NCBI GenBank assembly: GCA_019235595.1
Contig: JAFAKI010000290.1
Coordinates: forward strand, 1-15,869
Direction: 5' to 3'
From: Mucilaginibacter sp.
Lineage (GTDB): Bacteria > Bacteroidota > Bacteroidia > Sphingobacteriales > Sphingobacteriaceae
DNA: 15,869 bases
Position numbers and translations under genes: made by a program. Below the pieces are notes generated by a model that was not told the DNA's origin, did no database searches, and worked only from the letters and a program-made list of their open reading frames with translations. This document shows, piece by piece, positions 6,840 to 12,972 of this stretch (the first letter of the stretch is position 1; each line of letters opens with the position of its first letter).

Positions 6840-6847
6840 TAAGTTTG
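6840..6847 (+). promoter_or_regulatory. -7 element abutting the cystathionine synthase start
   Basis: TAAGTTTG is an exact TAnnTTTG match but ends only five bases before the ATG at 6853. If used, transcription would begin about at the start codon, giving a leaderless or nearly leaderless mRNA. No TTG box is seen at the right distance. Confidence 0.4.
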
Positions 6848-6852
6848 CTTTT

Positions 6853-7968
6853 ATGAAAATCGAGACTATCGCCATCCACGCAGGCAATCATAATGACGAA
6901 TCATCTAAAGCGGTAATACAACCCATTACCATGTCGACCACCTTTGTTCGTGAAGCGGATGGTTCTTTTCCCGCTGGATATATCTATAGCCGTTCAAGCA
7001 ATCCAAACCGGACTTCGCTTGAAAATGTACTGGCCAAACTGGAAGGCGGTGTAGATGCAGCGGCATTTTCTTCGGGCAATGCGGCTGGCATGTCGATTTT
7101 TCAAACCCTAAAGCCGGGCACGCACATCATATGCCCTGACGATATGTATCATGGTTTACGTAACCAGATAAAAACGCTTTTTGCAGATATATTGGAGTTC
7201 GATTTCGTTGATATTAATGATCCGGCAGTTTTGGCAGCTTATATCAAACCTAGCACCGGGTTAATTTGGGTGGAAACACCATCTAATCCATTATTAAAGA
7301 TTACCGATGTAAAGGCAATAGCAGCCACTGCACGCCAACATAATATTAAGGTGGTTTGCGATAATACCTTCGCTACTCCTATCGGGCAACAGCCATTAGC
7401 TTTAGGTGCCGATATCGTTATGCACTCCTCTACCAAATATTTCGGTGGCCACAGCGATTTGATGGGGGGAGCTTTGATCACCGCTGAGAACAATGAGTGG
7501 TGGGCAAAAATCCGCCAGGTGCAGGAAATGGGAGGCGCCATCCCCTCGCCAATGGATTGTTATTATTTAACCCGGAGTATTAAAACGCTTCCTTACCGGG
7601 TTAAAGGGCATGTACACAATGCTCAGCTCTTAGCCGAATATCTGGAAAATCATCCCAAGATAGAACGAGTAATGTATCCTGGATTGCTATCACATCCGCA
7701 GCATGCAATAGCAAGAGAGCAGATGCACAATTTCGGTGGTATGCTCTCATTTTGCGTAAAAGGCAGCTCGGATGAAACTCGTATTGTAATCAATAAGCTA
7801 AAAATATTCACCCAAGCCACCAGTTTAGGAGGCGTTGAAAGCCTGATAGAACACCGCGCGTCCGTTGAGGGGCCCGACACTAAAACACCGCATAATTTAT
7901 TGCGTGTGTCCGTCGGTCTTGAACATATTGACGACCTGATAGATGACCTTACGCAGGCTTTAGATTGA
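6853..7968 (+). CDS. Cystathionine gamma-synthase / gamma-lyase family PLP enzyme
   Basis: PLP enzyme of the Cys/Met metabolism family, 371 residues, fold type I. Visible features are YSRSSNPNR (45-53, cofactor phosphate and substrate contacts from the neighbouring subunit), SSGNAAG (73-79), Asp170 in VCDNTFATP (pyridine nitrogen), and the PLP-binding Lys195 in HSSTKYFGGHSDLMGG. The C-terminal SLGGVESLIEHRAS and LLRVSVGLEHIDDL are typical of cystathionine gamma-synthase and lyase. Motifs alone do not separate synthase (activated homoserine plus cysteine), gamma-lyase and methionine gamma-lyase. The nearby metY-metX-hom operon makes a sulfur amino acid role very likely. Unlike metY it has no SAM riboswitch in front. 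The start has a -7 box almost touching it. It ends facing the DinB gene, in a repeat. Confidence 0.88.
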   Translation: MKIETIAIHAGNHNDESSKAVIQPITMSTTFVREADGSFPAGYIYSRSSNPNRTSLENVLAKLEGGVDAAAFSSGNAAGMSIFQTLKPGTHIICPDDMYHGLRNQIKTLFADILEFDFVDINDPAVLAAYIKPSTGLIWVETPSNPLLKITDVKAIAATARQHNIKVVCDNTFATPIGQQPLALGADIVMHSSTKYFGGHSDLMGGALITAENNEWWAKIRQVQEMGGAIPSPMDCYYLTRSIKTLPYRVKGHVHNAQLLAEYLENHPKIERVMYPGLLSHPQHAIAREQMHNFGGMLSFCVKGSSDETRIVINKLKIFTQATSLGGVESLIEHRASVEGPDTKTPHNLLRVSVGLEHIDDLIDDLTQALD

Positions 7969-7970
7969 GA

Positions 7971-8038
7971 TGAAAGGATAAAGGTGAAAGGATAAAGGTT
8001 ATCTTCCAGTTTTCGCGGTTCGCCTTTATGCTTTCACC
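7971..8038. repeat. Tandem 14-bp repeat plus inverted copy between convergent genes
   Basis: TGAAAGGATAAAGG is repeated perfectly head to tail at 7971-7984 and 7985-7998, starting two bases after the stop of the cystathionine synthase gene. An inverted copy, CCTTTATGCTTTCACC (8023-8038), matches GGTGAAAGGATAAAGG (7983-7998) at 15 of 16 bases. That copy encodes the last residues and the stop codon of the opposing DinB gene. The arms can form a hairpin with a 24-base loop at the 3' ends of both transcripts. No T tract follows the arms on either strand, so it may be a two-way RNA end or stabiliser and not a standard terminator. Confidence 0.7.
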
Positions 8039-8556
8039 TCTTCCATCTTCCTAAAATACTGCATAGCTTCCTTACCCAATGCCCTTCTCAGAATACCAAT
8101 CTGGCCGATGTGATACGCCTGATGGTCATTGATAAAAGCCCATAAACCCGCCACCGTATTATCGAAAGGGGTGATGGGGTGCCTAAATTCAACAACAGTA
8201 TTCAGCGCTGCATCAGGAAGATTAGCAAGGCCTTCGCGAATTGCAGGCGATGTTTCATTCCATTTATCCCTGATCTGTTCAATAGTTGGAAATTCCCCTT
8301 TCGGTATATTTCTTTCCTCTTCGGTTGAGCCCGGACCGGATAAGAAATGCCCCGTCCACGGAATTTCTACCTGTGCCCCGCCTATCCGGACTAAATTCCT
8401 TTGTGCCCATAAAAGGTGCCCGGCAATCCACTTAATGCTGTTCAGAGGTTCTGCTAAACAGCCATTGGCTTCTTCATCGCTGATGTTATCAATTACGTTA
8501 TTGAACAGCACATCGTGCAGATCGTACTGTGCTAAAAGTTGTTTTTTTGTTGACAT
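8026..8556 (-). CDS. DinB family (DinB_2) putative metalloprotein
   Basis: A 176-residue cytosolic four-helix-bundle protein of the DinB/YfiT-like superfamily. The metal-ligand histidines are placed as in the family: His47 in IAGHLLWAQ, and His145 and His149 in NDHQAYHIGQIG. The N-terminal helix is followed by WIAGHLLWAQRN, and the last helix carries the two close histidines. Family members include bacillithiol- or mycothiol-dependent transferases and many proteins of unknown role, so no reaction is assigned. It is unrelated to the DinB DNA polymerase. The start is the ATG at 8556, with a TTG-N17-TAACTTTG promoter just upstream. The last five codons lie in an inverted repeat shared with the facing gene. 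Confidence 0.83.
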   Translation of the reverse strand: MSTKKQLLAQYDLHDVLFNNVIDNISDEEANGCLAEPLNSIKWIAGHLLWAQRNLVRIGGAQVEIPWTGHFLSGPGSTEEERNIPKGEFPTIEQIRDKWNETSPAIREGLANLPDAALNTVVEFRHPITPFDNTVAGLWAFINDHQAYHIGQIGILRRALGKEAMQYFRKMEEVKA

Positions 8557-8569
8557 GGCTTTTTTTGAT

Positions 8570-8597
8570 CAAAGTTAGATGCAAAATATACCGCCAA
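8570..8597 (-). promoter_or_regulatory. Promoter of the DinB-family gene
   Basis: On the minus strand TTG (8595-8597) is followed after 17 bases by TAACTTTG (8570-8577), an exact TAnnTTTG match at acceptable spacing. It lies 13 bases upstream of the ATG at 8556, giving a short leader. Confidence 0.55.
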
Positions 8598-8643
8598 TGA
8601 GGTACAAATGCGCCAACTTAAGTGTCCTTTGCGCCATCTCTCA

Positions 8644-8704
8644 AGCTGAAAGCCTAAAGCGAAAAGCGGAAAGAAAAATAGCTTTGGTCTTTCTGCTTTC
8701 AGCT
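8644..8704. repeat. AAAGC-type word repeats forming alternative hairpins
   Basis: AGCTGAAAGC (8644-8653) pairs with GCTTTCAGCT (8695-8704), and inside it AGCGGAAAGA (8665-8674) pairs with TCTTTCTGCT (8688-8697) at nine of ten positions. The two share bases 8695-8697, so they compete at that edge. The left half is made of GAAAGC/AAAGC words. It lies just upstream of the methionine promoter and contains no gene. Confidence 0.5.
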
Positions 8705-8728
8705 TTTTGCTAAGAAAATAAAATTTAA

Positions 8729-8761
8729 TTTGGAGATATAGCCCTTTATGAGCTATGTTTG
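8729..8761 (+). promoter_or_regulatory. Promoter of the SAM-riboswitch methionine operon
   Basis: TTTG (8729-8732), a 21-base spacer, then TATGTTTG (8754-8761) is an exact match to the Bacteroidota TTTG...TAnnTTTG promoter. Transcription should start near 8767, about 45 bases before the riboswitch P1 helix. It is the best promoter in the window. Confidence 0.7.
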
Positions 8762-8811
8762 CAACATTATTTGGTAGCAATACCCCGATCAATACCTCTC
8801 AAACAGGTTTT

Positions 8812-8923
8812 GATTTATAAAGAAGCGGCGAGAGATCAGGCTCAAAGACCCGCTGGCAACCCTCCAGGGTGGAGAAGGTGCCAAATCCTGGCCCGGAGAA
8901 TGGATCTCCGGGGGATATAAATT
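8812..8923 (+). promoter_or_regulatory. SAM-I (S-box) riboswitch
   Basis: The core sequence matches the SAM-I class: GCGGCGAGAGATCAGGCTC, AAAGACCCGCTGGCAACC, and GGTGCCAAATCC (8879-8888 region). P1 is an 8-bp helix, GATTTATA (8812-8819) with TATAAATT (8916-8923). P3 is CTCC-AGGGT-GGAG. P4 is a perfect 8-bp stem, CCCGGAGA (8892-8899) with TCTCCGGG (8905-8912). It binds S-adenosylmethionine in the nascent mRNA and lowers expression when SAM is plentiful. It precedes metY-metX-hom. No terminator hairpin with a T tract follows it. P1 ends only seven bases before the ATG of a leader ORF, so control could act on translation of that ORF. Confidence 0.95.
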
Positions 8924-8930
8924 AATAACC

Positions 8931-9041
8931 ATGAAAAAATTGATTAAGACTACATTTCAGCGCCTTCTTAGTACCCTCAGCGACTTGTCCACTTCTTACA
9001 GCTACCCGAACAGCTGCATGTGCATGTGTTACTGTTGTTAA
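8931..9041 (+). CDS. Putative Cys/Met-sensing leader peptide, 36 residues
   Basis: A short ORF from the ATG at 8931 to TAA at 9039-9041, seven bases after the SAM riboswitch. It starts MKKLIKTTFQRLL, continues with a Ser/Thr/Tyr-rich stretch, and ends SCMCMCYCC followed by stop: five Cys and two Met in the last eight codons, with no other Cys and only the initiator Met before. No signal peptide or domain is evident. Position and composition fit a ribosome-stalling leader that senses charged Cys- and Met-tRNA for the sulfur amino acid operon metY-metX-hom, 129 bases downstream. Known leader peptides of amino acid operons have this design. A metal-binding micropeptide is the alternative. Expression is not shown, and the ORF is short enough that chance remains possible, though the clustered codons argue against it. 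Confidence 0.6.
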   Translation: MKKLIKTTFQRLLSTLSDLSTSYSYPNSCMCMCYCC

Positions 9042-9170
9042 TCTACACTCCTGAGTTTATTTAATTCAAGTGTATCTGCAACGGTAAAGTATTTTCTTTA
9101 TCCAAAAAACCAAAAAACTAATTCATTACCAAGATTCAAGAACTTACTAACACATTAAAATTTTACCAAT
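9042..9170 (+). promoter_or_regulatory. metY 5' untranslated region with two hairpins
   Basis: Hairpin A is TACACT (9044-9049) plus TGA (9052-9054) pairing with TCA plus AGTGTA (9066-9074), with a 2-base bulge. Hairpin B is GGTAAAG (9083-9089) with CTTTATCC (9096-9103), with one bulge. Neither is followed by a T tract; the downstream bases are A-rich. No Shine-Dalgarno precedes the metY ATG. If the leader peptide regulates, these are the structures it could affect, or the unpaired stretch could be Rho-sensitive. Confidence 0.4.
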
Positions 9171-10496
9171 ATGTCAACATTAAAATTTGAAACACTGCAA
9201 TTACACGCCGGACAAGAAGCTGATCCGACAACAGGTTCACGGGCCGTGCCTATTTATCAAACCAGTTCATTTGTTTTTAAAAGCGCAGAGCATGGTGCAA
9301 ACCTGTTCGCCTTAAAAGAATTTGGCAACATCTACAGCCGCATCATGAACCCAACTACCGACGTATTCGAGAAACGCGTCGCGGCACTGGAAGGCGGCGT
9401 AGCGGCTTTGGCAACTGCCTCGGGACAAGCAGCACAGTTTCTGGCTTTAAACAACATTTTGCAGGTTGGTGAAAACTTTGTTACCTCTCCCTACCTGTAT
9501 GGGGGCACTTACAATCAGTTTAAAGTGTCGTTTAAACGCCTGGGGATTGATGTTCGTTTTGCTGAAGATGACAGCGCTGAAAGTATTGAAAAGCACATTG
9601 ACGAAAAAACCAAGGCCATTTATGTGGAGACTTTGGGTAACCCGGAGTTTAATATTCCTGACTTTGAGAAGATTGCGGCATTGGCTAAAAAATATGATCT
9701 GCCGTTGATCGTAGACAACACGTTCGGTGCGGCTGGTTATTTATTCCGCCCGTTGGAGCATGGGGCACACGTGGTGGTGCAATCCGCGACCAAATGGATA
9801 GGTGGTCATGGAACTAGCATAGGCGGTGTAATTGTTGATGGAGGAAATTATAACTGGGGCAATGGCAAGTTCCCGCAGTTTACTCAACCATCAGAAGGTT
9901 ATCATGGATTAGTATTCTCAGATGTGTTTGGAATCGGAGGACCATTTGGAAACATCCAGTTCATCATCCGTGCACGTGTTGAGGGTTTGCGTGACTTTGG
10001 TCCCTCAGCATCACCGTTCAACACTTTCCTGTTCATTCAAGGGTTGGAAACTTTGTCATTACGTGTTCAACGCCATGTAGATAATGCATTGGAGTTAGCG
10101 AAATGGCTCGAAACACATCCGCAGGTGGAAAAAGTAAATTATCCGGGATTGGAGTCGTCACGCTATCACGCCCTTGCCAAAAAGTACCTAAAAAATGGTT
10201 ACGGCGCTGTTTTATCCTTTGAAATAAAAGGAGACAAAGAGTTAGCCGGAAAATTTATTGATAGCTTACAACTGGTGAGCCACCTGGCCAATGTGGGAGA
10301 TGCAAAAACACTGATCATACAGCCATCGGCTACCACGCATCAACAGCTTTCCGATGAGGAACAACTAGCTGCAGGTGTTACACCAAACTCGTTGCGTGTT
10401 GCTGTAGGTATTGAACATATTGATGATATAAAAGCAGATTTTGAACAGGCATTCGCTAAAATTAAACAAGGCGAGCCTGAGTTTAGCCTCAATTAA
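9171..10496 (+). CDS. metY: O-acetylhomoserine aminocarboxypropyltransferase (sulfhydrylase) MetY
   Basis: PLP enzyme that replaces the acetyl group of O-acetylhomoserine with sulfide to give homocysteine, the direct sulfhydrylation route to methionine. Its 441 residues exceed the 371 of the cystathionine synthase in this window and fit the longer MetY type. It begins FETLQLHAGQEADPTTGSRA, typical of MetY, and has YSRIMNPTTD (55-64), SGQAAQ (84-89), YVETLGNPEF (151-160), Asp182 in VDNTFGAAGY, and the PLP Lys208 in QSATKWIGGHGTSIGG. The MetY-specific insertion around GKFPQFTQPSEGYHG follows. The C-terminus has the usual PSATTHQQLSDEEQLAAGV substrate segment. It is the first large gene of the operon under the SAM riboswitch and is followed by metX after 94 bases. 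Confidence 0.95.
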   Translation: MSTLKFETLQLHAGQEADPTTGSRAVPIYQTSSFVFKSAEHGANLFALKEFGNIYSRIMNPTTDVFEKRVAALEGGVAALATASGQAAQFLALNNILQVGENFVTSPYLYGGTYNQFKVSFKRLGIDVRFAEDDSAESIEKHIDEKTKAIYVETLGNPEFNIPDFEKIAALAKKYDLPLIVDNTFGAAGYLFRPLEHGAHVVVQSATKWIGGHGTSIGGVIVDGGNYNWGNGKFPQFTQPSEGYHGLVFSDVFGIGGPFGNIQFIIRARVEGLRDFGPSASPFNTFLFIQGLETLSLRVQRHVDNALELAKWLETHPQVEKVNYPGLESSRYHALAKKYLKNGYGAVLSFEIKGDKELAGKFIDSLQLVSHLANVGDAKTLIIQPSATTHQQLSDEEQLAAGVTPNSLRVAVGIEHIDDIKADFEQAFAKIKQGEPEFSLN

Positions 10497-10550
10497 TTGC
10501 AGGCCCTATAACGTTTTTTAGTTTTTTTAAGTGATATAGAAAGTTATTAC

Positions 10551-10580
10551 GGAATGTGGCTGATCAGTTCAGCCGCATCC
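10551..10580 (+). repeat. Strong hairpin in the metY-metX gap
   Basis: ATGTGGCTGA (10554-10563) pairs with TCAGCCGCAT (10569-10578), including one G-U pair, around a 5-base loop. Two more G-C pairs close it after a bulged A. It ends 10 bases before the metX ATG. No T tract follows, so it is not a terminator. It might set the metX translation level or act as an RNA-processing or stability site. Confidence 0.5.
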
Positions 10581-10590
10581 GCAGTAGCGA

Positions 10591-11655
10591 ATGAACAGAA
10601 TGAGCAGACAGATTTATACATACCAGCACACATTCAAGCTCGAATCGGGCAAGAAGCTTGAGGGACTTGAAATTGGTTTCCACACCTACGGAAGATTGAA
10701 TAAAGATCGGGATAACGTGGTGTGGGTATGCCATGCCCTCACCGCAAATTCCGATGTTTTCGACTGGTGGAAAGGCTTGTTTGGAGCAAACGATTACTTT
10801 AACCCCGAAGAATACTTTATTGTATGCGCTAATATTCTTGGTTCAAATTATGGCACTACCAACCCGTTGAGCGAAAACCCGGTTACTGGTCAGCCTTATT
10901 ATCTGTCGTTCCCCGAAATTACTGTTCGAGATATGGTGAATGCTCATAAGCTGTTGGCTGATCATCTCGGTATAAATGATATTAAAATTCTGCTCGGTGG
11001 CTCATTAGGAGGCCAACAGGCTTTGGAATGGTCGATCATCGAACCAAATCGCATTAAAAATGTCATTCTGATCGCTACAAATGCACGTCACTCACCCTGG
11101 GGCGTAGCCTTTAATGAATCACAACGCCTGGCCATTACTGCCGATAGAAGTTTTTATGCAAACAAGCCCGATGGTGGTGCTAAAGGTCTGAAAACAGCGC
11201 GTAGTATTGCGCTCCTCTCCTACCGTAGTTATAAAGCGTATTCGATTACTCAGCAGGAAGACAACGATAAAAAAACAGGTGATTTTAAGGCATCTTCCTA
11301 CCAAAATTACCAGGGCGAAAAGTTAGTAAAACGCTTTAATGCCTACAGCTATTGGTACCTGACCAAAGTAATGGACTCGCATAATGTAGGCCGGGGCAGG
11401 CATGGGGTAGAAAAAGCATTGAGCCTGATTAAAGCGAAAACACTGGTAATCGGCATTAAGTCTGACGTGTTATTCCCGATTGAAGAGCAACAATACCTGT
11501 TCAATCATATACCCAAAGCTGCTTTTGCAGAATTTGATTCATTTTATGGGCATGATGGCTTTTTGATCGAAACCGAAGTATTAACCAATATCATCACTTC
11601 ATTTTTTAAAACAGACGTTAAAGGAAAAATTATAGAACTGCAACAATCCGCATAA
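10591..11655 (+). CDS. metX: Homoserine O-acetyltransferase MetX
   Basis: Cytosolic alpha/beta-hydrolase-fold acyltransferase that moves an acetyl group from acetyl-CoA to homoserine, providing the substrate of MetY. The 354-residue protein shows the conserved WVCHALTANSDVFDWW (45-60), ILGSNYGTTNP, the nucleophile Ser138 in the elbow GGSLGGQQALEW, Asp292 in GIKSDVLFP and His321 in YGHDGFLIE, so the full triad is present. Succinyl-specific forms exist in the family, but pairing with MetY favours acetyl. The ATG at 10591 (MNRMSRQIY) is used; the ATG at 10600 (MSRQIY) is equally possible, and neither has a Shine-Dalgarno. Its TAA overlaps the ATG of the next gene by one base (TAATG), so translation is probably coupled. 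Confidence 0.94.
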   Translation: MNRMSRQIYTYQHTFKLESGKKLEGLEIGFHTYGRLNKDRDNVVWVCHALTANSDVFDWWKGLFGANDYFNPEEYFIVCANILGSNYGTTNPLSENPVTGQPYYLSFPEITVRDMVNAHKLLADHLGINDIKILLGGSLGGQQALEWSIIEPNRIKNVILIATNARHSPWGVAFNESQRLAITADRSFYANKPDGGAKGLKTARSIALLSYRSYKAYSITQQEDNDKKTGDFKASSYQNYQGEKLVKRFNAYSYWYLTKVMDSHNVGRGRHGVEKALSLIKAKTLVIGIKSDVLFPIEEQQYLFNHIPKAAFAEFDSFYGHDGFLIETEVLTNIITSFFKTDVKGKIIELQQSA

Positions 11656-12893
11656 TGAGTAAAAAACTAACTATCGGTCTTTTTGGCTTTGGCGTGGTAG
11701 GCCAGGGTCTTCATGATATTATAAAGACCAAAAATCTGAACATCGAAATTGTTAAAATATGTATAAAGGACGGAAGCAAAAAACGTAGCCTTCCTTCCCA
11801 TTTATTTACTACTGACAGAAATGAATTGCTGGACAATCCCGATATCAATACGATTATTGAGCTGATCAATGAGACTGAACCTGCTTTTGAGATCGTGTCC
11901 AAAGCTTTAAGAACAGGCAAGAATGTGGTTTCGGCAAGCAAGAAAATGATTGCCAATCACCTGGAGGAACTAATTGGCCTACAGCACCAATATGGTACGT
12001 CATTGCTATATGAAGGTGCGGTTTGCGGTAGTATCCCGATCATCCGTAACCTGGAAGAGTATTATGATAATGAATTGCTGCATTCTATCTGCGGTATTTT
12101 CAATGGATCATCCAATTATATCCTTTCGAAAGGCTTTATTGAAGGCCTTGACTATGCAGCAGCTTTAAAGCAGGCGCAGGATCTGGGCTTTGCTGAAACC
12201 GACCCTACTATGGACGTTGGCGGCTACGATGCTAAGTTTAAATTGGTGATTGCCGCTGCACATGCCTACGGTGTGGTGGTAAGACCGGAAGAAGTGTTTA
12301 ATATTGGTATACAAACGCTTTCGGCTTATGATCTGCAATACGCACGCGAAAAGAACCTTAAGATCAAACTGGTTCCGGTAGCAAAAGAGCTGGATGATAA
12401 ACATGTGGCGCTGTTCGTTTTGCCGAAATTCGTAAACGAAAGCGAGTTCTTGTACAATGTAGAATACGAATACAACGGTGTAATTGTACAGGCTGCCTTT
12501 GCCGATCAGCAATTCTTCTTCGGTAAGGGTGCAGGTGGCCATCCAACAGGTTCAGCTGTATTATCGGACATTGCCGCCTTACGTTATGATTATCAGTACG
12601 AATACAAAAAGGCCAAATCAAAAAAAGAACTGAATTTCACTAACGATATCGAAATTAACATTTATTTGCGCTACGAAGATGATGACCTGGTTGAAGCTTT
12701 AGGCTTTGAATACATCCACGAACGCTACCTGTCAGGCAATTATAAATTTGTTATCGGAAAAATTAATCTGCAAAAACTGATCGACAATCAACATCGTATA
12801 TTAAACGAGAGGGCTTTCATAGCCTTTGCCGATCAGCTGAAAGGGGTCAGTTTAGCTCCGGCAAGAAAACAAGCAGAAGAAGTTTTAGAATAA
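11655..12893 (+). CDS. hom: Homoserine dehydrogenase
   Basis: NAD(P)-dependent reduction of aspartate semialdehyde to homoserine, which feeds MetX directly. The 412-residue protein begins with a Rossmann motif GLFGFGVVGQG (8-18, with Gly11, 13 and 16). It has VVSASKKMIA (91-100), the equivalent of the conserved V-x-A-N-K segment, where Asn is replaced by Ser, and GIFNGSSNYIL (147-157). The substrate segment ETDPTMDVGGYDAKFKL (181-197) holds the catalytic Lys194 and its Asp partners. Residues from about 310 to 412 form a C-terminal region that may be a small regulatory (ACT-like) domain; this is a guess. It is not fused to an aspartokinase. Together with metX and metY it makes a compact homoserine-to-homocysteine unit that ends at a strong terminator. 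Confidence 0.93.
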   Translation: MSKKLTIGLFGFGVVGQGLHDIIKTKNLNIEIVKICIKDGSKKRSLPSHLFTTDRNELLDNPDINTIIELINETEPAFEIVSKALRTGKNVVSASKKMIANHLEELIGLQHQYGTSLLYEGAVCGSIPIIRNLEEYYDNELLHSICGIFNGSSNYILSKGFIEGLDYAAALKQAQDLGFAETDPTMDVGGYDAKFKLVIAAAHAYGVVVRPEEVFNIGIQTLSAYDLQYAREKNLKIKLVPVAKELDDKHVALFVLPKFVNESEFLYNVEYEYNGVIVQAAFADQQFFFGKGAGGHPTGSAVLSDIAALRYDYQYEYKKAKSKKELNFTNDIEINIYLRYEDDDLVEALGFEYIHERYLSGNYKFVIGKINLQKLIDNQHRILNERAFIAFADQLKGVSLAPARKQAEEVLE

Positions 12894-12911
12894 ACACTTC
12901 GCTGTTTATGA

Positions 12912-12940
12912 ATAAAGGCTCCCAAATTGGGAGCCTTTAT
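12912..12940 (+). terminator. Rho-independent terminator of metY-metX-hom, possibly bidirectional
   Basis: ATAAAGGCTCCC (12912-12923) and GGGAGCCTTTAT (12929-12940) form a perfect 12-bp stem with a 5-base loop, 18 bases after the hom stop and followed by TTTTG on the plus strand. On the minus strand it lies 32 bases after the E2 gene's stop, with a weaker T tract, so it may serve both convergent transcripts. Confidence 0.88.
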
Positions 12941-12972
12941 TTTTGTATATATGTGTTAATTAGGGGCTATTG

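Noticed and set aside
8532..8792. Minus-strand frame of 86 codons across the DinB upstream region
   Set aside because: It reads through the AAAGC word repeats and the methionine promoter, overlaps the DinB start region, and has no recognisable domain or promoter.
8924..9170. Intrinsic terminator as the riboswitch expression platform
   Set aside because: I looked for a GC-rich hairpin followed by a T run and found only two AT-rich hairpins followed by A-rich sequence.
10497..10590. Second riboswitch or internal terminator between metY and metX
   Set aside because: No S-box core motif is present, and the T runs (10514-10528) come before the hairpin, not after it.
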